A DNA stretch of 9,955 nt from the NCBI GenBank assembly GCA_002377605.1, contig DFQD01000182.1, forward strand, positions 1 to 9,955, given 5' to 3'. Made by a program: the position numbers and the translations under genes. This document shows, one piece after another, positions 1-7,483 of this stretch. The stretch comes from Gammaproteobacteria bacterium UBA3498. GTDB lineage: Bacteria; Pseudomonadota; Gammaproteobacteria; Pseudomonadales; Pseudohongiellaceae. The stretch's first letter is position 1; each line of letters opens with the position of its first letter. Under the pieces are notes generated by a model. It did not search any database. It was not told the DNA's origin and was given only the letters and a program-made list of their open reading frames with translations.

Positions 1-491
1 ATTCGTGGAAAAGTGCCGACGTCAGCGGTCATGCCAATATTTATTTCGAAAATAGTTAAGAACGCATCTTCGGTCATGTAGCGCATGTCGCAAGCTGTAA
101 TCATGTCGACGCTTCCGCCGATTGCCCCACCCTGAATTGCTGCTAGTACAGGAATTCGACAATCATCCAGACTAGTAAATGTGTCTTGCAGATACTTCAC
201 AGTGTCTAAGAACTTTGCACCATGAAGACGATTGAATTTAGCCTGAATTTCAGGATCATCACTGGTAGAAACACTACTGCCGAATACCGAAGTATCCATG
301 CCCGCAGAAAAATGTGGCCCGGTTGAAGAAATGACAATTACTCGCGCGAGAGATTCTTTGTCGATCGTATTAACTATCCGCGGCAAGTCGTCCCAGAATT
401 CCGGAATCATGCTATTGCGTTTATCTGGACGACTTAAAACGATGTGGGCAATATTGTTCTCGATGGAGACATCGAAACAATTCGATTCCAT
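1..491 (-). CDS. Crotonase, dienoyl-CoA isomerase type (3' end missing)
   Basis: This is an enoyl-CoA hydratase/isomerase superfamily protein. 163 codons are visible from the ATG at 491, and the C-terminal part lies outside the window. The N-terminus has the family strand-turn 'VLSRPDKRNSM' (residues 18-28), the first oxyanion-hole segment 'HFSAGMD' (60-66) and the second 'IQGGAIGG' (119-126). The stretch from 127 to 163 closely follows mammalian ECH1. It keeps acidic residues at D129 (in SVDM), E149 (in IFEI) and D157 (in TADVG), which match the catalytic acids of delta(3,5)-delta(2,4)-dienoyl-CoA isomerase. That enzyme moves double bonds during beta-oxidation of odd-position unsaturated fatty acids in the cytoplasm. 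A good Shine-Dalgarno (GAGGAG, 498-503) sits six bases before the start. It follows the 215-aa secreted-protein gene by 18 bases, so cotranscription is likely. A generic enoyl-CoA hydratase is the alternative. Confidence 0.85.
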   Translation of the reverse strand, partial: MESNCFDVSIENNIAHIVLSRPDKRNSMIPEFWDDLPRIVNTIDKESLARVIVISSTGPHFSAGMDTSVFGSSVSTSDDPEIQAKFNRLHGAKFLDTVKYLQDTFTSLDDCRIPVLAAIQGGAIGGSVDMITACDMRYMTEDAFLTIFEINIGMTADVGTFPR

Positions 492-509
492 TTTCTACTC
501 CTCAATAAC

Positions 510-1157
510 TCAGTTTCTGTGACAATGAAAATCGACGGCTTCTTTTCCGCTAGTGACATTTTCTACTACCGCTCCCCATGTCATGACGCCTGATGCCGCC
601 ATGCGCCGGCGGCGATCTTCCATGTATGAAGTAAGTCTAACCAGGCTAGGTGCTTCTAACACTGCTTCAACATCCATAAGTACGATGCGGTAGTACTTGG
701 CAATGAAGTCCTTGGTAAATTGCGCTCGCCATTTATAAGCCTCCAAAGCTTCTTCGTAGCGAGGATCGCCCTCTAGTTCGGAATTGTTCCAGGCACTGCA
801 CATGGCGCGCACATTTGCCATTTCACTGTTGTTTATAAAACTTCGAGCATTAGAAATGGTGATAAAGATGTCTTGTAATTGCGAGTCATTAATCAAAAGT
901 TCAGTTTTTGTTTGTTCAGGGCGGTTGGCGATATCTTGCATTAAACGATTCAGCACAGCGCGATCGATTTCTTCTGGTGCAATAGTCGGGACCAATACGT
1001 TTAATTCCCGGGGTTCTTCGCTGTCTAAGGTGCGGATTTCCTGCAGACGCCTGCTTGCATCCAGGCTACCATCTACTGGTGTTTGCAATTCATCTTGTGC
1101 ATTTATAAGCATGCTGATGCTTAATAACAGTGCACTTTGCGTTAGGATCTTCAACAT
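510..1157 (-). CDS. Secreted protein of unknown function, 215 aa
   Basis: No family recognised. The N-terminus is a clear Sec signal peptide: K3, a hydrophobic core over residues 4-18 and a likely signal peptidase I site after A20 (INA|QDE), so the mature protein should be periplasmic. The mature part is mostly charged and probably helical. It has only two cysteines, one in 'AMCSAW' mid-protein and one four residues from the C-terminus in 'HCHRN', so they could form a disulfide. Helix-rich segments with many Asn, Glu and Arg occupy about residues 60-190. The ATG has no convincing Shine-Dalgarno and begins 20 bases after the M20 amidohydrolase stop, which fits translational coupling or reinitiation. 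It is sandwiched between that gene and the crotonase gene in what looks like one operon. The role is unknown; association with the periplasmic hydrolase is only suggested by position. Confidence 0.75.
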   Translation of the reverse strand: MLKILTQSALLLSISMLINAQDELQTPVDGSLDASRRLQEIRTLDSEEPRELNVLVPTIAPEEIDRAVLNRLMQDIANRPEQTKTELLINDSQLQDIFITISNARSFINNSEMANVRAMCSAWNNSELEGDPRYEEALEAYKWRAQFTKDFIAKYYRIVLMDVEAVLEAPSLVRLTSYMEDRRRRMAASGVMTWGAVVENVTSGKEAVDFHCHRN

Positions 1158-1177
1158 AGTCGTACTGGCAGGCTAGT

Positions 1178-2773
1178 TTACTGTCTTCTTATTTCAGTAG
1201 GTTCTAGCTGAGGATAATCGATACCCAATTGTTCAAGGTAAGTGCCGAAACGGCTTGGGTCGTAATATAACTCTTCTAGTAATGGTCGATACTCTGCCAT
1301 GATGTCGGCATTTTTTTCGATGGCTGGTGGATCATTTGGGCCAATGAAAGGTGTGTAGACCTCATCGGCAGTTTGGATGTCATCGAAATATGCCTGAGCA
1401 TCTTCAACCAATGTTTCTGATTGCAATAAATCCAGCATAGTTGTGGCAACTACTTTTGCTCCCGCTATCGCACCTTTATGGGCGATTGGCGTAGCCATGG
1501 CCATGGCGCTGGACCAATGATGCCCTTGTAACCCTCTCACGTTAGATGGAAAGCGCAAGGTGACAGTTGGCACATTCCAGGATACATCACCAATATCATC
1601 AGATCCCCCGGAAATGGGCTGTTCTAAATCCGGTGTAATGCCTGATAATTCAGTGGCCAATCCTTGAGGATCATTGGAGCCCATCAGTTCCTGTAATGCG
1701 CGAGCAAATTGCTGATCGTCTTCAGACCATTGGGGTAGCCCCACCCTTTGAATATTTTCGTCCATAGCAATTGCGATAGGTTGATTGAAATGACGAGGGT
1801 ATGCAGCTCCAATAATTCGCCTAGACATGGATGTGTCAGACATGAGTGATGCGCCTTCGGCAATTTGATGCAGTGTATTAAAATTTTCACGAATGCCATC
1901 GGCGGTTACTTCGCGAATGAAATACCAGACGCTGGCGGAAGAAGGAACAACATTTGGTTGGTCGCCACCATTACTAATTACATAATGGGATCTTTGCAAA
2001 GGATGTAAATGTTCGCGGCGAAAATTCCAGGCGATATTCATTAACTCTACAGCGTCTAAGGCACTGCGACCTTCCCATGGGTCACCGGCACCATGAGCTG
2101 CCTCACCATCGAATAGATATTCGACGGAAACTAGTCCAGTTCCTCTCGCACGTCCCCAACTCACGCTTAGGTTATTAGATACGTGAGTAAATAAAACAGC
2201 GTTGACGCCGTCGAATAAACCATCTCGGGCATACCAGGCTTTGGTGCCCAGTAATTCTTCTGCAATGCCAGGCCAAATCACGATGGTGCCAGGTAGATTT
2301 TCCCGTTCCATAAGTTCTTTTACTGCTAGTGCGGCAACGATATTGACGGCTTGGCCTGAGTTGTGACCTTCACCATGCCCTGGTGCACCTTCGATCATAG
2401 GTTGACGGAAAGCAACCCCTGGCATTTGTGAAGATCGAGGAATGCCATCCACATCAGAACCTAGCGCAATTACTGGTTCGCCACTACCCCAAGAGGCCCA
2501 CCAGGAAGAAGGAATACCAGCAACGCCCAATTCAACATCGAAATCATTTTCTTTGAGTAATTCTGCAAGGTAGCGTTGAGTTTCAAACTCCTGGAAGCCG
2601 AGCTCTGAGAAAGAAAATAAGCTATCGACTATTTCCTGGGTGAGTTTCTGCATAGAATCGACTGAAACGACTGCTTCCGCTTTTAGTCCAGTAAAGCTAT
2701 CCTGCGCCATAATCGATCCTGCCGGTAACAACCCGGCAATCAAACAGATAATTATTGTTTTTTGGAGATTCAT
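1178..2773 (-). CDS. Secreted M20-family amidohydrolase (AbgB-like)
   Basis: This is a metal-dependent amidohydrolase of the M20 peptidase clan, resembling AbgB (p-aminobenzoyl-glutamate hydrolase subunit). I start it at the ATG at 2773 (531 aa) because this gives a Sec signal peptide: K5, a hydrophobic core 6-22 and likely cleavage after A23 (IMA|QD). A longer reading frame to 2854 adds 27 residues with no export logic. Family marks in order are 'GSDVDGIP' (105-112), 'GHGEGHNSG' (132-140), the catalytic and metal-binding 'AEE' (171-173), and the C-terminal 'GSDDIGDVSW' and 'GHHW' followed by 'AHKG'. AbgB-like enzymes usually have Cys in the 'HxCGH' motif; here the position is Glu (E135), so metal binding may differ. 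The natural substrate cannot be read from sequence; N-acyl amino acids or peptides are plausible. It leads a probable three-gene operon with the 215-aa secreted protein and the crotonase. Family call is firm, specificity is not. Confidence 0.85.
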   Translation of the reverse strand: MNLQKTIIICLIAGLLPAGSIMAQDSFTGLKAEAVVSVDSMQKLTQEIVDSLFSFSELGFQEFETQRYLAELLKENDFDVELGVAGIPSSWWASWGSGEPVIALGSDVDGIPRSSQMPGVAFRQPMIEGAPGHGEGHNSGQAVNIVAALAVKELMERENLPGTIVIWPGIAEELLGTKAWYARDGLFDGVNAVLFTHVSNNLSVSWGRARGTGLVSVEYLFDGEAAHGAGDPWEGRSALDAVELMNIAWNFRREHLHPLQRSHYVISNGGDQPNVVPSSASVWYFIREVTADGIRENFNTLHQIAEGASLMSDTSMSRRIIGAAYPRHFNQPIAIAMDENIQRVGLPQWSEDDQQFARALQELMGSNDPQGLATELSGITPDLEQPISGGSDDIGDVSWNVPTVTLRFPSNVRGLQGHHWSSAMAMATPIAHKGAIAGAKVVATTMLDLLQSETLVEDAQAYFDDIQTADEVYTPFIGPNDPPAIEKNADIMAEYRPLLEELYYDPSRFGTYLEQLGIDYPQLEPTEIRRQ

Positions 2774-2916
2774 TACATACCCCGCACAACTAGTTCGTGC
2801 ATAAATTTGGTTGTAATAAAAGTAATTAGGGTACGCTGTTTTCCGCCTCTGCACCAGAACATCTATCTAAAGCCTAAGTCCTGAAAGTAGTAGTTAAGAG
2901 AATGAAATAGCAGCCG

Positions 2917-2945
2917 CTCTACTAGTTAAGCTAGGTTAGTAGGAG
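2917..2945 (+). promoter_or_regulatory. Possible hairpin covering the DUF1761 Shine-Dalgarno
   Basis: CTACTA (2919-2924) can pair with TAGTAG (2937-2942), extended inward by three G-U pairs (2925-2927 with 2934-2936) and outward, past a bulged G2943, by CT (2917-2918) with AG (2944-2945). The right arm contains the ribosome binding site AGGAG (2941-2945), six bases before the ATG at 2952. If it forms in the mRNA, translation would be restrained until the helix opens. The helix is A/T-rich with wobble pairs, so chance is a real alternative. Confidence 0.3.
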
Positions 2946-2951
2946 ATACTA

Positions 2952-3338
2952 ATGGAAGCGCTATTCGCAAATGTGAACTGGCTCGCTGTTGGTGTTAGTA
3001 CGATTATTAGTTTTATGTTGAGTGGACTTTGGTATTCGTCAAAGATGTTTGGAACTAAGTGGGCACAAGGTGTAGGTGTAAAAATCGGCGGTGATGCAAA
3101 ACAACCGATGCCAGCCTTGGTCACCCAATTTATTGGAACTTTGTTGTTTGCCTGGGTGGTGGCTTTGGCATACACAAATGGATCAATAGCATCAATAGTG
3201 TTAATCAGTATTACGTTCTTTTTCTTATTGGTAGCAGCAAATCTTTTTGCTGAGCACACGGTTTATGCAACAGTTGTGGAAGGGCTATTAATAATCACCA
3301 TGGGAGTGATTATGGTTGTGTGCAATATTTTCCTGTAG
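2952..3338 (+). CDS. DUF1761 family small membrane protein
   Basis: A 128-residue integral membrane protein. It opens with the DUF1761 signature 'NWLAVGVSTIISFMLSGLWYS' split over residues 9-29, followed by 'FGTKW' (33-37), as in that family. Four hydrophobic segments are visible at about 8-29, 57-76, 78-99 and 105-127, with a short polar loop at 38-55. Length is close to the family norm (about 130-140). Function of the family is unknown; it sits in the inner membrane. The ATG has a good Shine-Dalgarno (AGGAG, 2941-2945, six-base spacer). The gene is divergent from the M20 amidohydrolase and convergent with rimO, and stands alone, so it is probably its own transcription unit. Two strong stem-loops begin 24 bases after its stop. 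Confidence 0.85.
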   Translation: MEALFANVNWLAVGVSTIISFMLSGLWYSSKMFGTKWAQGVGVKIGGDAKQPMPALVTQFIGTLLFAWVVALAYTNGSIASIVLISITFFFLLVAANLFAEHTVYATVVEGLLIITMGVIMVVCNIFL

Positions 3339-3361
3339 CCAGAAATTAGTGAGAACACTTG

Positions 3362-3402
3362 AGAGTTTTAGGGTTCAACAGGTTGTTGACGCCTAAGACT
3401 CT
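3362..3402 (+). terminator. Strong stem-loop after the DUF1761 gene
   Basis: AGAGTTTTAGG (3362-3372) pairs with CCTAAGACTCT (3392-3402) over 11 base pairs with one G-U. The inside continues, past bulges, with GT and CAAC (3373-3374 and 3376-3379) pairing with GTTG and AC (3385-3390), and closes with a five-base loop. It begins 24 bases after the DUF1761 stop. There is no T-run after it on either strand, so it is not a textbook intrinsic terminator; it may protect the 3' end of the mRNA or belong to a repeat. Confidence 0.45.
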
Positions 3403-3405
3403 AAA

Positions 3406-3457
3406 TTGGATTACTTAACTAAATATACTTAGTTATTGTAATAACCAAGTGATCCAG
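3406..3457. repeat. Branched inverted repeat, about 50 bases
   Basis: GGATTACTT (3408-3416) pairs with AAGTGATCC (3447-3455) with one wobble, extended outward by one or two pairs. Inside, AACTAA (3417-3422) and TTAGTT (3429-3434) form a perfect inner stem around ATATAC, and TTATT/AATAA (3433-3437, 3440-3444) form a further short dyad. The element lies three bases after the preceding stem-loop and ends inside the in-frame part of the fasciclin remnant. It could be a small mobile-repeat trace or a DNA cruciform; no copies are visible elsewhere in the window. Confidence 0.45.
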
Positions 3458-3567
3458 ATTTGCCAATGTCCGCTACTTTTGTTGGTGATGCTATTGTGGT
3501 TGTGGCGAATATTGAAACCACCAACGGAGTAATTCATGCAATTGATCAGGTTGTGCTGCCCAACTAA
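3445..3567 (+). pseudogene. C-terminal remnant of a fasciclin (FAS1) domain
   Basis: Reading the plus strand in the frame of the ATG at 3466 gives 33 residues ending at TAA (3565-3567). They include 'VVVANIETTNGVIHAIDQVV' and finish 'LPN'. This is the conserved second motif (H2) and end of a FAS1 domain, usually written '...ANGVIHVIDxVLLP'. FAS1 domains are secreted adhesion modules of about 130-140 residues, so roughly three quarters of the domain is missing. The frame is closed upstream by TAA at 3442-3444, inside an inverted repeat, and there is no ribosome binding site or signal peptide before it. The simplest reading is a gene destroyed by deletion whose tail survives next to the repeat. 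The alternative, a functional 33-residue peptide, has no support. Confidence 0.75.
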
Positions 3568-3603
3568 TATATCCAGCTGAGTACTACGTATTTCTTTCCT
3601 TTG

Positions 3604-3630
3604 AGGCTGGCTCAGTACTAGCCTATTTTT
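3604..3630 (+). terminator. Possible weak terminator for plus-strand transcripts
   Basis: AGGCT (3604-3608) pairs with AGCCT (3620-3624), or GGCT (3609-3612) with AGCC (3620-3623), followed by ATTTTT (3625-3630). The stem is short, but the T-run and the position between convergent genes fit an intrinsic terminator reading rightward towards the end of rimO. Confidence 0.3.
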
Positions 3631-4947
3631 CTAAATAGACGCAAATAAATCATATTCATTTGATTTGGTGATTTTTGCCGAAACAATCTCACCTGATTCG
3701 ATTTCTTCGTTTGTTTCTATGTAAACCAAGCCATCAATTTCTGGTGCGTCGGCTGTAGATCGTCCGATGACAACCTCTTCATTTGTATCGTCAATGATGA
3801 CCTCGATCGTGCTACCAACTTTCTCTGCGAGTTTCTGTGTGGAAATTTGTTGTTGCACTTCCATAAAGCGATTCCATCGTTCTTCTTTTGTTTCGTCGTC
3901 AATTTGAGCAGCTAATTCATTGGCCTTCGCTCCATCGACTGGAGAATATTGAAAACAACCAACACGATCTAGCTTAGCCTCTCTCAAAAACTCTAAAAGC
4001 TCTTCGAAGTCAGTTTCTGTTTCACCTGGAAAGCCAACGATAAAAGTACTACGAATGGTTAGCTCTGGTACTTCACTTCGCCATTGTTCGATTCTTTTTA
4101 TTGTTTTCTCGCTTGCGGCAGGCCTGCGCATGGCTTTAAGAATATCGAGGCTGGCATGTTGGAATGGAATGTCCAGATAAGGGAGTATTTTTTCTTCAGC
4201 CATTAATGGAATGATCTTGTCTACGTGGGGATAGGGATAGACATAATGTAACCGAATCCATATTCCCATTTCGCCGAGTGCTTCGCAAAGTCCTTGCATG
4301 TTTGCTTTAACAGGGCGCCCTTGCCAGAAATCGGTTTGGTATTTGGTGTCAACGCCATAAGCGCTGGTGTCCTGAGAGATCACTAATAGTTCTTTAACAC
4401 CCGATTTAACCAATCGCTCAGCTTCGTTTAATACGTCTCCAACAGGCCGACTCACTAAATCTCCTCGCATGGATGGAATTATGCAAAAACTACAACGATG
4501 ATTGCAGCCTTCTGAAATTTTCAAGTACGCATAATGTCTTGGAGTTAACTTAATTCCTTGTGGCGGCACCAAGTCGCTAAATGGGTCGTGCTCTACAATA
4601 GGTGGAGGAAGGTGTTGATGAACCTGCGATACTACTTCCTCATAAGCCTGGGGTCCGGTTATTCCTAATACTTTGGGATGAGTGCTTGTTATTAGGTTTG
4701 TCTGTTTTCCTAAGCATCCAGTAACAATTACTTTACCGTTTTCATCAAGAGCTTCGCCAATTGCCTGCAAGGATTCTTCTTTGGCACTGTTAATAAAACC
4801 ACAGGTGTTAACAATAACAATATCCGCTTTTTCGTAGCTGGGAACGATGGAGTATCCATCCATACGCAAGTGGGTGAGTATGCGCTCGGAATCTACCAGA
4901 GCTTTCGGGCAGCCGAGTGAAACAAAACCTACGTTTTTTTCAGGCAT
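3631..4947 (-). CDS. rimO: Ribosomal protein S12 methylthiotransferase RimO
   Basis: RimO is a radical-SAM enzyme that adds a methylthio group to the beta-carbon of a conserved aspartate of ribosomal protein S12. The protein (438 aa from the ATG at 4947, close to the E. coli 441) aligns almost end to end with E. coli RimO from memory. The N-terminal domain carries cysteines C13 (SLGCPK), C49 (NTCGF) and C78 (VTGCLG) for the auxiliary cluster. The radical-SAM motif is 'CNHRCSFC' (C148, C152, C155). The C-terminal TRAM domain starts at about residue 370 and includes '[12 protein letters not shown]'. A GTG start at 5019 would add 24 unconserved residues, so I chose 4947, although no clear Shine-Dalgarno precedes it. 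It lies 122 bases after the acyl-CoA synthetase gene and converges with the DUF1761 gene; it probably has its own promoter. Confidence 0.97.
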   Translation of the reverse strand: MPEKNVGFVSLGCPKALVDSERILTHLRMDGYSIVPSYEKADIVIVNTCGFINSAKEESLQAIGEALDENGKVIVTGCLGKQTNLITSTHPKVLGITGPQAYEEVVSQVHQHLPPPIVEHDPFSDLVPPQGIKLTPRHYAYLKISEGCNHRCSFCIIPSMRGDLVSRPVGDVLNEAERLVKSGVKELLVISQDTSAYGVDTKYQTDFWQGRPVKANMQGLCEALGEMGIWIRLHYVYPYPHVDKIIPLMAEEKILPYLDIPFQHASLDILKAMRRPAASEKTIKRIEQWRSEVPELTIRSTFIVGFPGETETDFEELLEFLREAKLDRVGCFQYSPVDGAKANELAAQIDDETKEERWNRFMEVQQQISTQKLAEKVGSTIEVIIDDTNEEVVIGRSTADAPEIDGLVYIETNEEIESGEIVSAKITKSNEYDLFASI

Positions 4948-5069
4948 AGTGTAGTCGTGATTCTTTGTTTTAAACGATTTGAGCAGAGATTTCCGCTTTA
5001 GCACCCAACATCGATTCACTCAAATTTCGAATCAGGCATATAAGTCTCAAATATAATTGGGTCTGAGGC

Positions 5070-6638
5070 CTATGCCTGCAAGCTAGCTCTTTCCTGTTCA
5101 ACCAATACTCGTCTAAGAATTTTACCGGATGCAGATTTAGGAATCTCATCGACGATATCCAACTTACGAATCTTCTTATGAGGAGCAACTTGCTCTGCCA
5201 CCCAGGTCATTATCTCTTCCGGAGTAATTTCTCCTTTCAAAACGACAAAGGCTTTCGGAATTTCACCGGCTTCTTCGTCTGGACTCGGAATAACCGCTGC
5301 ATCAGCAATACAAGGATGAGTTAATAGAAGTGCTTCCAGCTCTGCCGGTGCAACCTGATAAGCTTTGTATTTGATGAGTTCCTTAAGGCGATCGACTATG
5401 TAGAAGTAACCATCCTCATCAGCATAACCAATGTCACCGGTGTGGAACCAACCATCTGCATCAATACAATGATTAGTAGCCTCTTCATTATTAAGATAGC
5501 CAACCATGACGTGTTGGCCTTTTACCAATACTTCGCCTCTTTCATTAACACCCAGTTCTTCTCCGGTTTCGGTATTGACAATTTTCGAGTAAGTATTGGG
5601 AATCACTCGTCCGACGGATCCAGTCTTATTAGGAGGAACCGGCATTGTGTTTACATGGCAGGCGCCAGCAACTTCTGTAAGTCCATAGCCTTGGTAAACG
5701 CCGCAATCAACCCGTTTAGCACAGGCATCTTCTAGTTCGGCGCCAAGTGGAGCAGCGCCGGAGCTTATTAATCGTATACTGGAAACATCGTACTTATCTA
5801 CTAATGGATGATTTGCCAAAGCCAGCACTAAAGGCGGCACTAAATTCAAGCAGGTTATTTTATAGTCTTGAACGATCTGCAAAAATTGTTCGAGATCGAA
5901 TCTGGGCATAGTTACCAAAGTTACACCACGATAAACCGCAAGGTTCAGTATCAATACCATGCCATAGATATGAAAGAATGGGAGTACTCCGACTAAGCTA
6001 TCTTCATCTGTTATAGAATTGATTGATTCAGATAAAACCATGTTTGAGGTGAGGTTTTCATGGGTCAGCATCACACCTTTAGCTAAACCTGTAGTGCCGC
6101 TTGAATACGGGAGTGCTACTAGATCATTCTTGGGATCTATATCGACTTCTGGTTTGTTGCCATCATTGTTTAGTAGCTCTGCGAAAGGGGTTGCGCCTTC
6201 CGCTTCACCGAGAACAATAATTTCTTCAATGCCACATTCTTCAGCGGCGGGAGATGCGCGATCCATAAACTGTGGAATCGTGATCAATATTTTTGCGCCA
6301 GAGTCATTAAATTGGTGAACCAGATCTCTTGTCGAGTACAAAGAGTTAACAGTTGTATTAATTCCACCGACAGCTGCAACGCCAAGAAAAATAGTGGCGT
6401 ACTCAGGGCAATTCGGACAAAACACCGCACACACGTCGCCTTTTTTAAAGCCGCGCTGGTGTAAGCCAGTTGCAAAGTGATTAATCTGGGTTCTCAATTC
6501 GGCAAAAGTAAGCGTTCTGCCGCTCAGGCCATCTATAAGCGCAGGCTTGTCAGCGAATTCATCGACTCTAGCAAGAACTACAGAGGTTAAATCTTTATTG
6601 GGAACAATTACTTCAGGGATGCTGTTTTCAAAAATCAC
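5070..6638 (-). CDS. 4-coumarate-CoA-ligase-type acyl-CoA synthetase
   Basis: This is an ANL-superfamily adenylating enzyme that activates a carboxylic acid with ATP and joins it to CoA. The 522 residues are full length. Core motifs in order are the ATP loop 'YSSGTTGLAKG' (178-188), 'GYGLTE' (317-322), 'HTGD' (399-402), the hinge 'DRLKELIKYKAYQVAPAELE' (416-435) and 'PKSASGK' near the C-terminus with catalytic Lys K506. The wording 'KELIKYKAYQVAPAELE' is typical of the 4CL branch rather than the long-chain FadD or acetyl-CoA synthetase branches. The acid it uses could be aromatic or medium/long-chain; the pocket was not interpretable by eye. The start is GTG at 6638, supported by AGGAAG about six bases upstream; an ATG at 6657 is out of frame. 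It follows the GNAT gene by 92 bases. Possible functional link to the dienoyl-CoA isomerase at the left end is speculation. Confidence 0.93.
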   Translation of the reverse strand: MIFENSIPEVIVPNKDLTSVVLARVDEFADKPALIDGLSGRTLTFAELRTQINHFATGLHQRGFKKGDVCAVFCPNCPEYATIFLGVAAVGGINTTVNSLYSTRDLVHQFNDSGAKILITIPQFMDRASPAAEECGIEEIIVLGEAEGATPFAELLNNDGNKPEVDIDPKNDLVALPYSSGTTGLAKGVMLTHENLTSNMVLSESINSITDEDSLVGVLPFFHIYGMVLILNLAVYRGVTLVTMPRFDLEQFLQIVQDYKITCLNLVPPLVLALANHPLVDKYDVSSIRLISSGAAPLGAELEDACAKRVDCGVYQGYGLTEVAGACHVNTMPVPPNKTGSVGRVIPNTYSKIVNTETGEELGVNERGEVLVKGQHVMVGYLNNEEATNHCIDADGWFHTGDIGYADEDGYFYIVDRLKELIKYKAYQVAPAELEALLLTHPCIADAAVIPSPDEEAGEIPKAFVVLKGEITPEEIMTWVAEQVAPHKKIRKLDIVDEIPKSASGKILRRVLVEQERASLQA

Positions 6639-6678
6639 TTTTTACTTCCTTTTTCATGCGTATATTGCCTTTGTTTGC

Positions 6679-6688
6679 ACACCGGTGT
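6679..6688. promoter_or_regulatory. Perfect palindrome upstream of the acyl-CoA synthetase
   Basis: ACACCGGTGT is a perfect 10-base palindrome, 41 bases before the GTG start of the synthetase. Acyl-CoA synthetase genes are often controlled by TetR- or FadR-like repressors that bind palindromes near the promoter, so this could be an operator half of interest. It is short, and no matching second copy was seen in the window. Confidence 0.2.
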
Positions 6689-6730
6689 TTCCGAACTTTA
6701 TGTCAGCTTTTCTCAAAGCACAATAAGCAA

Positions 6731-7234
6731 TTATAAGCCTGCGAATGCTGGATGGTAGGAGATTACACCTTCTTTGTCTGCGAAGACGTGAGGCGATAAT
6801 TCCAACACCATAAAAACCTCTCGTGGCACATCATATTTAGGCTTAATGCCGAAATTCATCGAAGGTGAGAATCCAAAGCGCAAATAATATTCTGGATGGC
6901 CAAGCACTACTGCGCCTACTGCGCCGAGAGCTCGGCATTCCTCAAGTCCGGCCCGGACCAATTGCGAACCGATTCCCTTGTTCTGCGCTGGCGGATTCAC
7001 GGCCATGGGGGCGAGCCCCATAAGGAATAGATTAGTATCAGAATCCAGAGTCACAGGAGTGAACAGAATATGGCCAATAATCTCTTGTTCACCTTCGGCG
7101 ACCAGAGAGATTAGAGGGGAAACAGTTTCCCGTAATCGATTGACTAGTTGTGCTTCTTCCTCATTTGGGAACGCTGATATATTAATCTTAAAAACTGCTT
7201 CAATATCTTCTGCAGTTTCTTTTCTTATTTTCAT
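6731..7234 (-). CDS. GNAT N-acetyltransferase, YhbS-like
   Basis: A 167-residue GNAT-fold protein that would transfer an acetyl group from acetyl-CoA to an amine; the acceptor is unknown. The N-terminus 'MKIRKETAEDIEAVFKI' is the usual GNAT opening. The acetyl-CoA loop is 'QNKGIGSQLV' (84-93), matching the Q/RxxGxG/A rule and preceded by 'LAPMAVNPPAQ'. The segment 'VVLGHPEYYLRFGF' (109-122) is the hallmark of the YhbS group (COG3153). Length matches that group. The ATG at 7234 has only a weak Shine-Dalgarno. It is 249 bases after the D-threonine aldolase-type gene and 92 before the acyl-CoA synthetase, so it may start its own transcript or be cotranscribed with the synthetase. Confidence 0.9.
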   Translation of the reverse strand: MKIRKETAEDIEAVFKINISAFPNEEEAQLVNRLRETVSPLISLVAEGEQEIIGHILFTPVTLDSDTNLFLMGLAPMAVNPPAQNKGIGSQLVRAGLEECRALGAVGAVVLGHPEYYLRFGFSPSMNFGIKPKYDVPREVFMVLELSPHVFADKEGVISYHPAFAGL

Positions 7235-7483
7235 CTTTAGTTGGCTTCTTTTGCTTTTAATTTTCCATCAATTGAAGTTGGTACTTCCTTTATTATGCAA
7301 ATTGAAACTAATTAAGATAAAAGCAGGCATCGCTTAGAGGGAAGCAAGCATCTGCGGGCCGATAATTCGAAGGAATAAGACACTCAAAAATGCTGTATAC
7401 CAAAAGATTGCATTAAATGCTGTTTGAAATTTTTAATGACGAATTAATTACCAGGAAAATAACATGGTTGATCTAAGCGATCC
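7235..7483. other. Intergenic stretch without a recognisable gene
   Basis: The 249 bases between the D-threonine aldolase-type gene and the GNAT gene hold no open frame with a credible ribosome binding site on either strand. It is A/T-rich and must contain the promoter of the GNAT gene. The best -10-like match on the minus strand is CATAAT (about 7295-7300), with a poor -35, so I do not call a promoter. No intrinsic terminator with a T-run was found after the aldolase gene. Confidence 0.5.

Noticed and set aside
784..1176. Plus-strand open frame opposite the 215-aa secreted-protein gene
   Set aside because: It lies antisense to a frame with a clear signal peptide in an operon, and its own sequence is Ser/Arg/Cys-rich without a domain or ribosome binding site.
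2774..2854. 27-residue N-terminal extension of the M20 amidohydrolase
   Set aside because: It would bury the signal peptide behind an aromatic, charged stretch with no family similarity; the ATG at 2773 is the better start.
2936..3259. Minus-strand open frame opposite the DUF1761 gene
   Set aside because: The plus-strand frame carries the DUF1761 signature, four membrane segments and a Shine-Dalgarno; the opposite frame is a shadow.
3361..3460. Integron attC site
   Set aside because: The imperfect dyads suggested it, but no GTTRRRY/RYYYAAC core pair is placed correctly at the ends and no cassette array is present.
3576..3620. Near-identical 11-base repeat GCTGAGTACTA / GCTCAGTACTA
   Set aside because: Both copies centre on the self-complementary AGTACT and differ by one base; too short to call a repeat family or attachment site.
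4948..5019. GTG-started extension of RimO
   Set aside because: Adds 24 unconserved residues before the RimO opening motif and has no ribosome binding site of its own.
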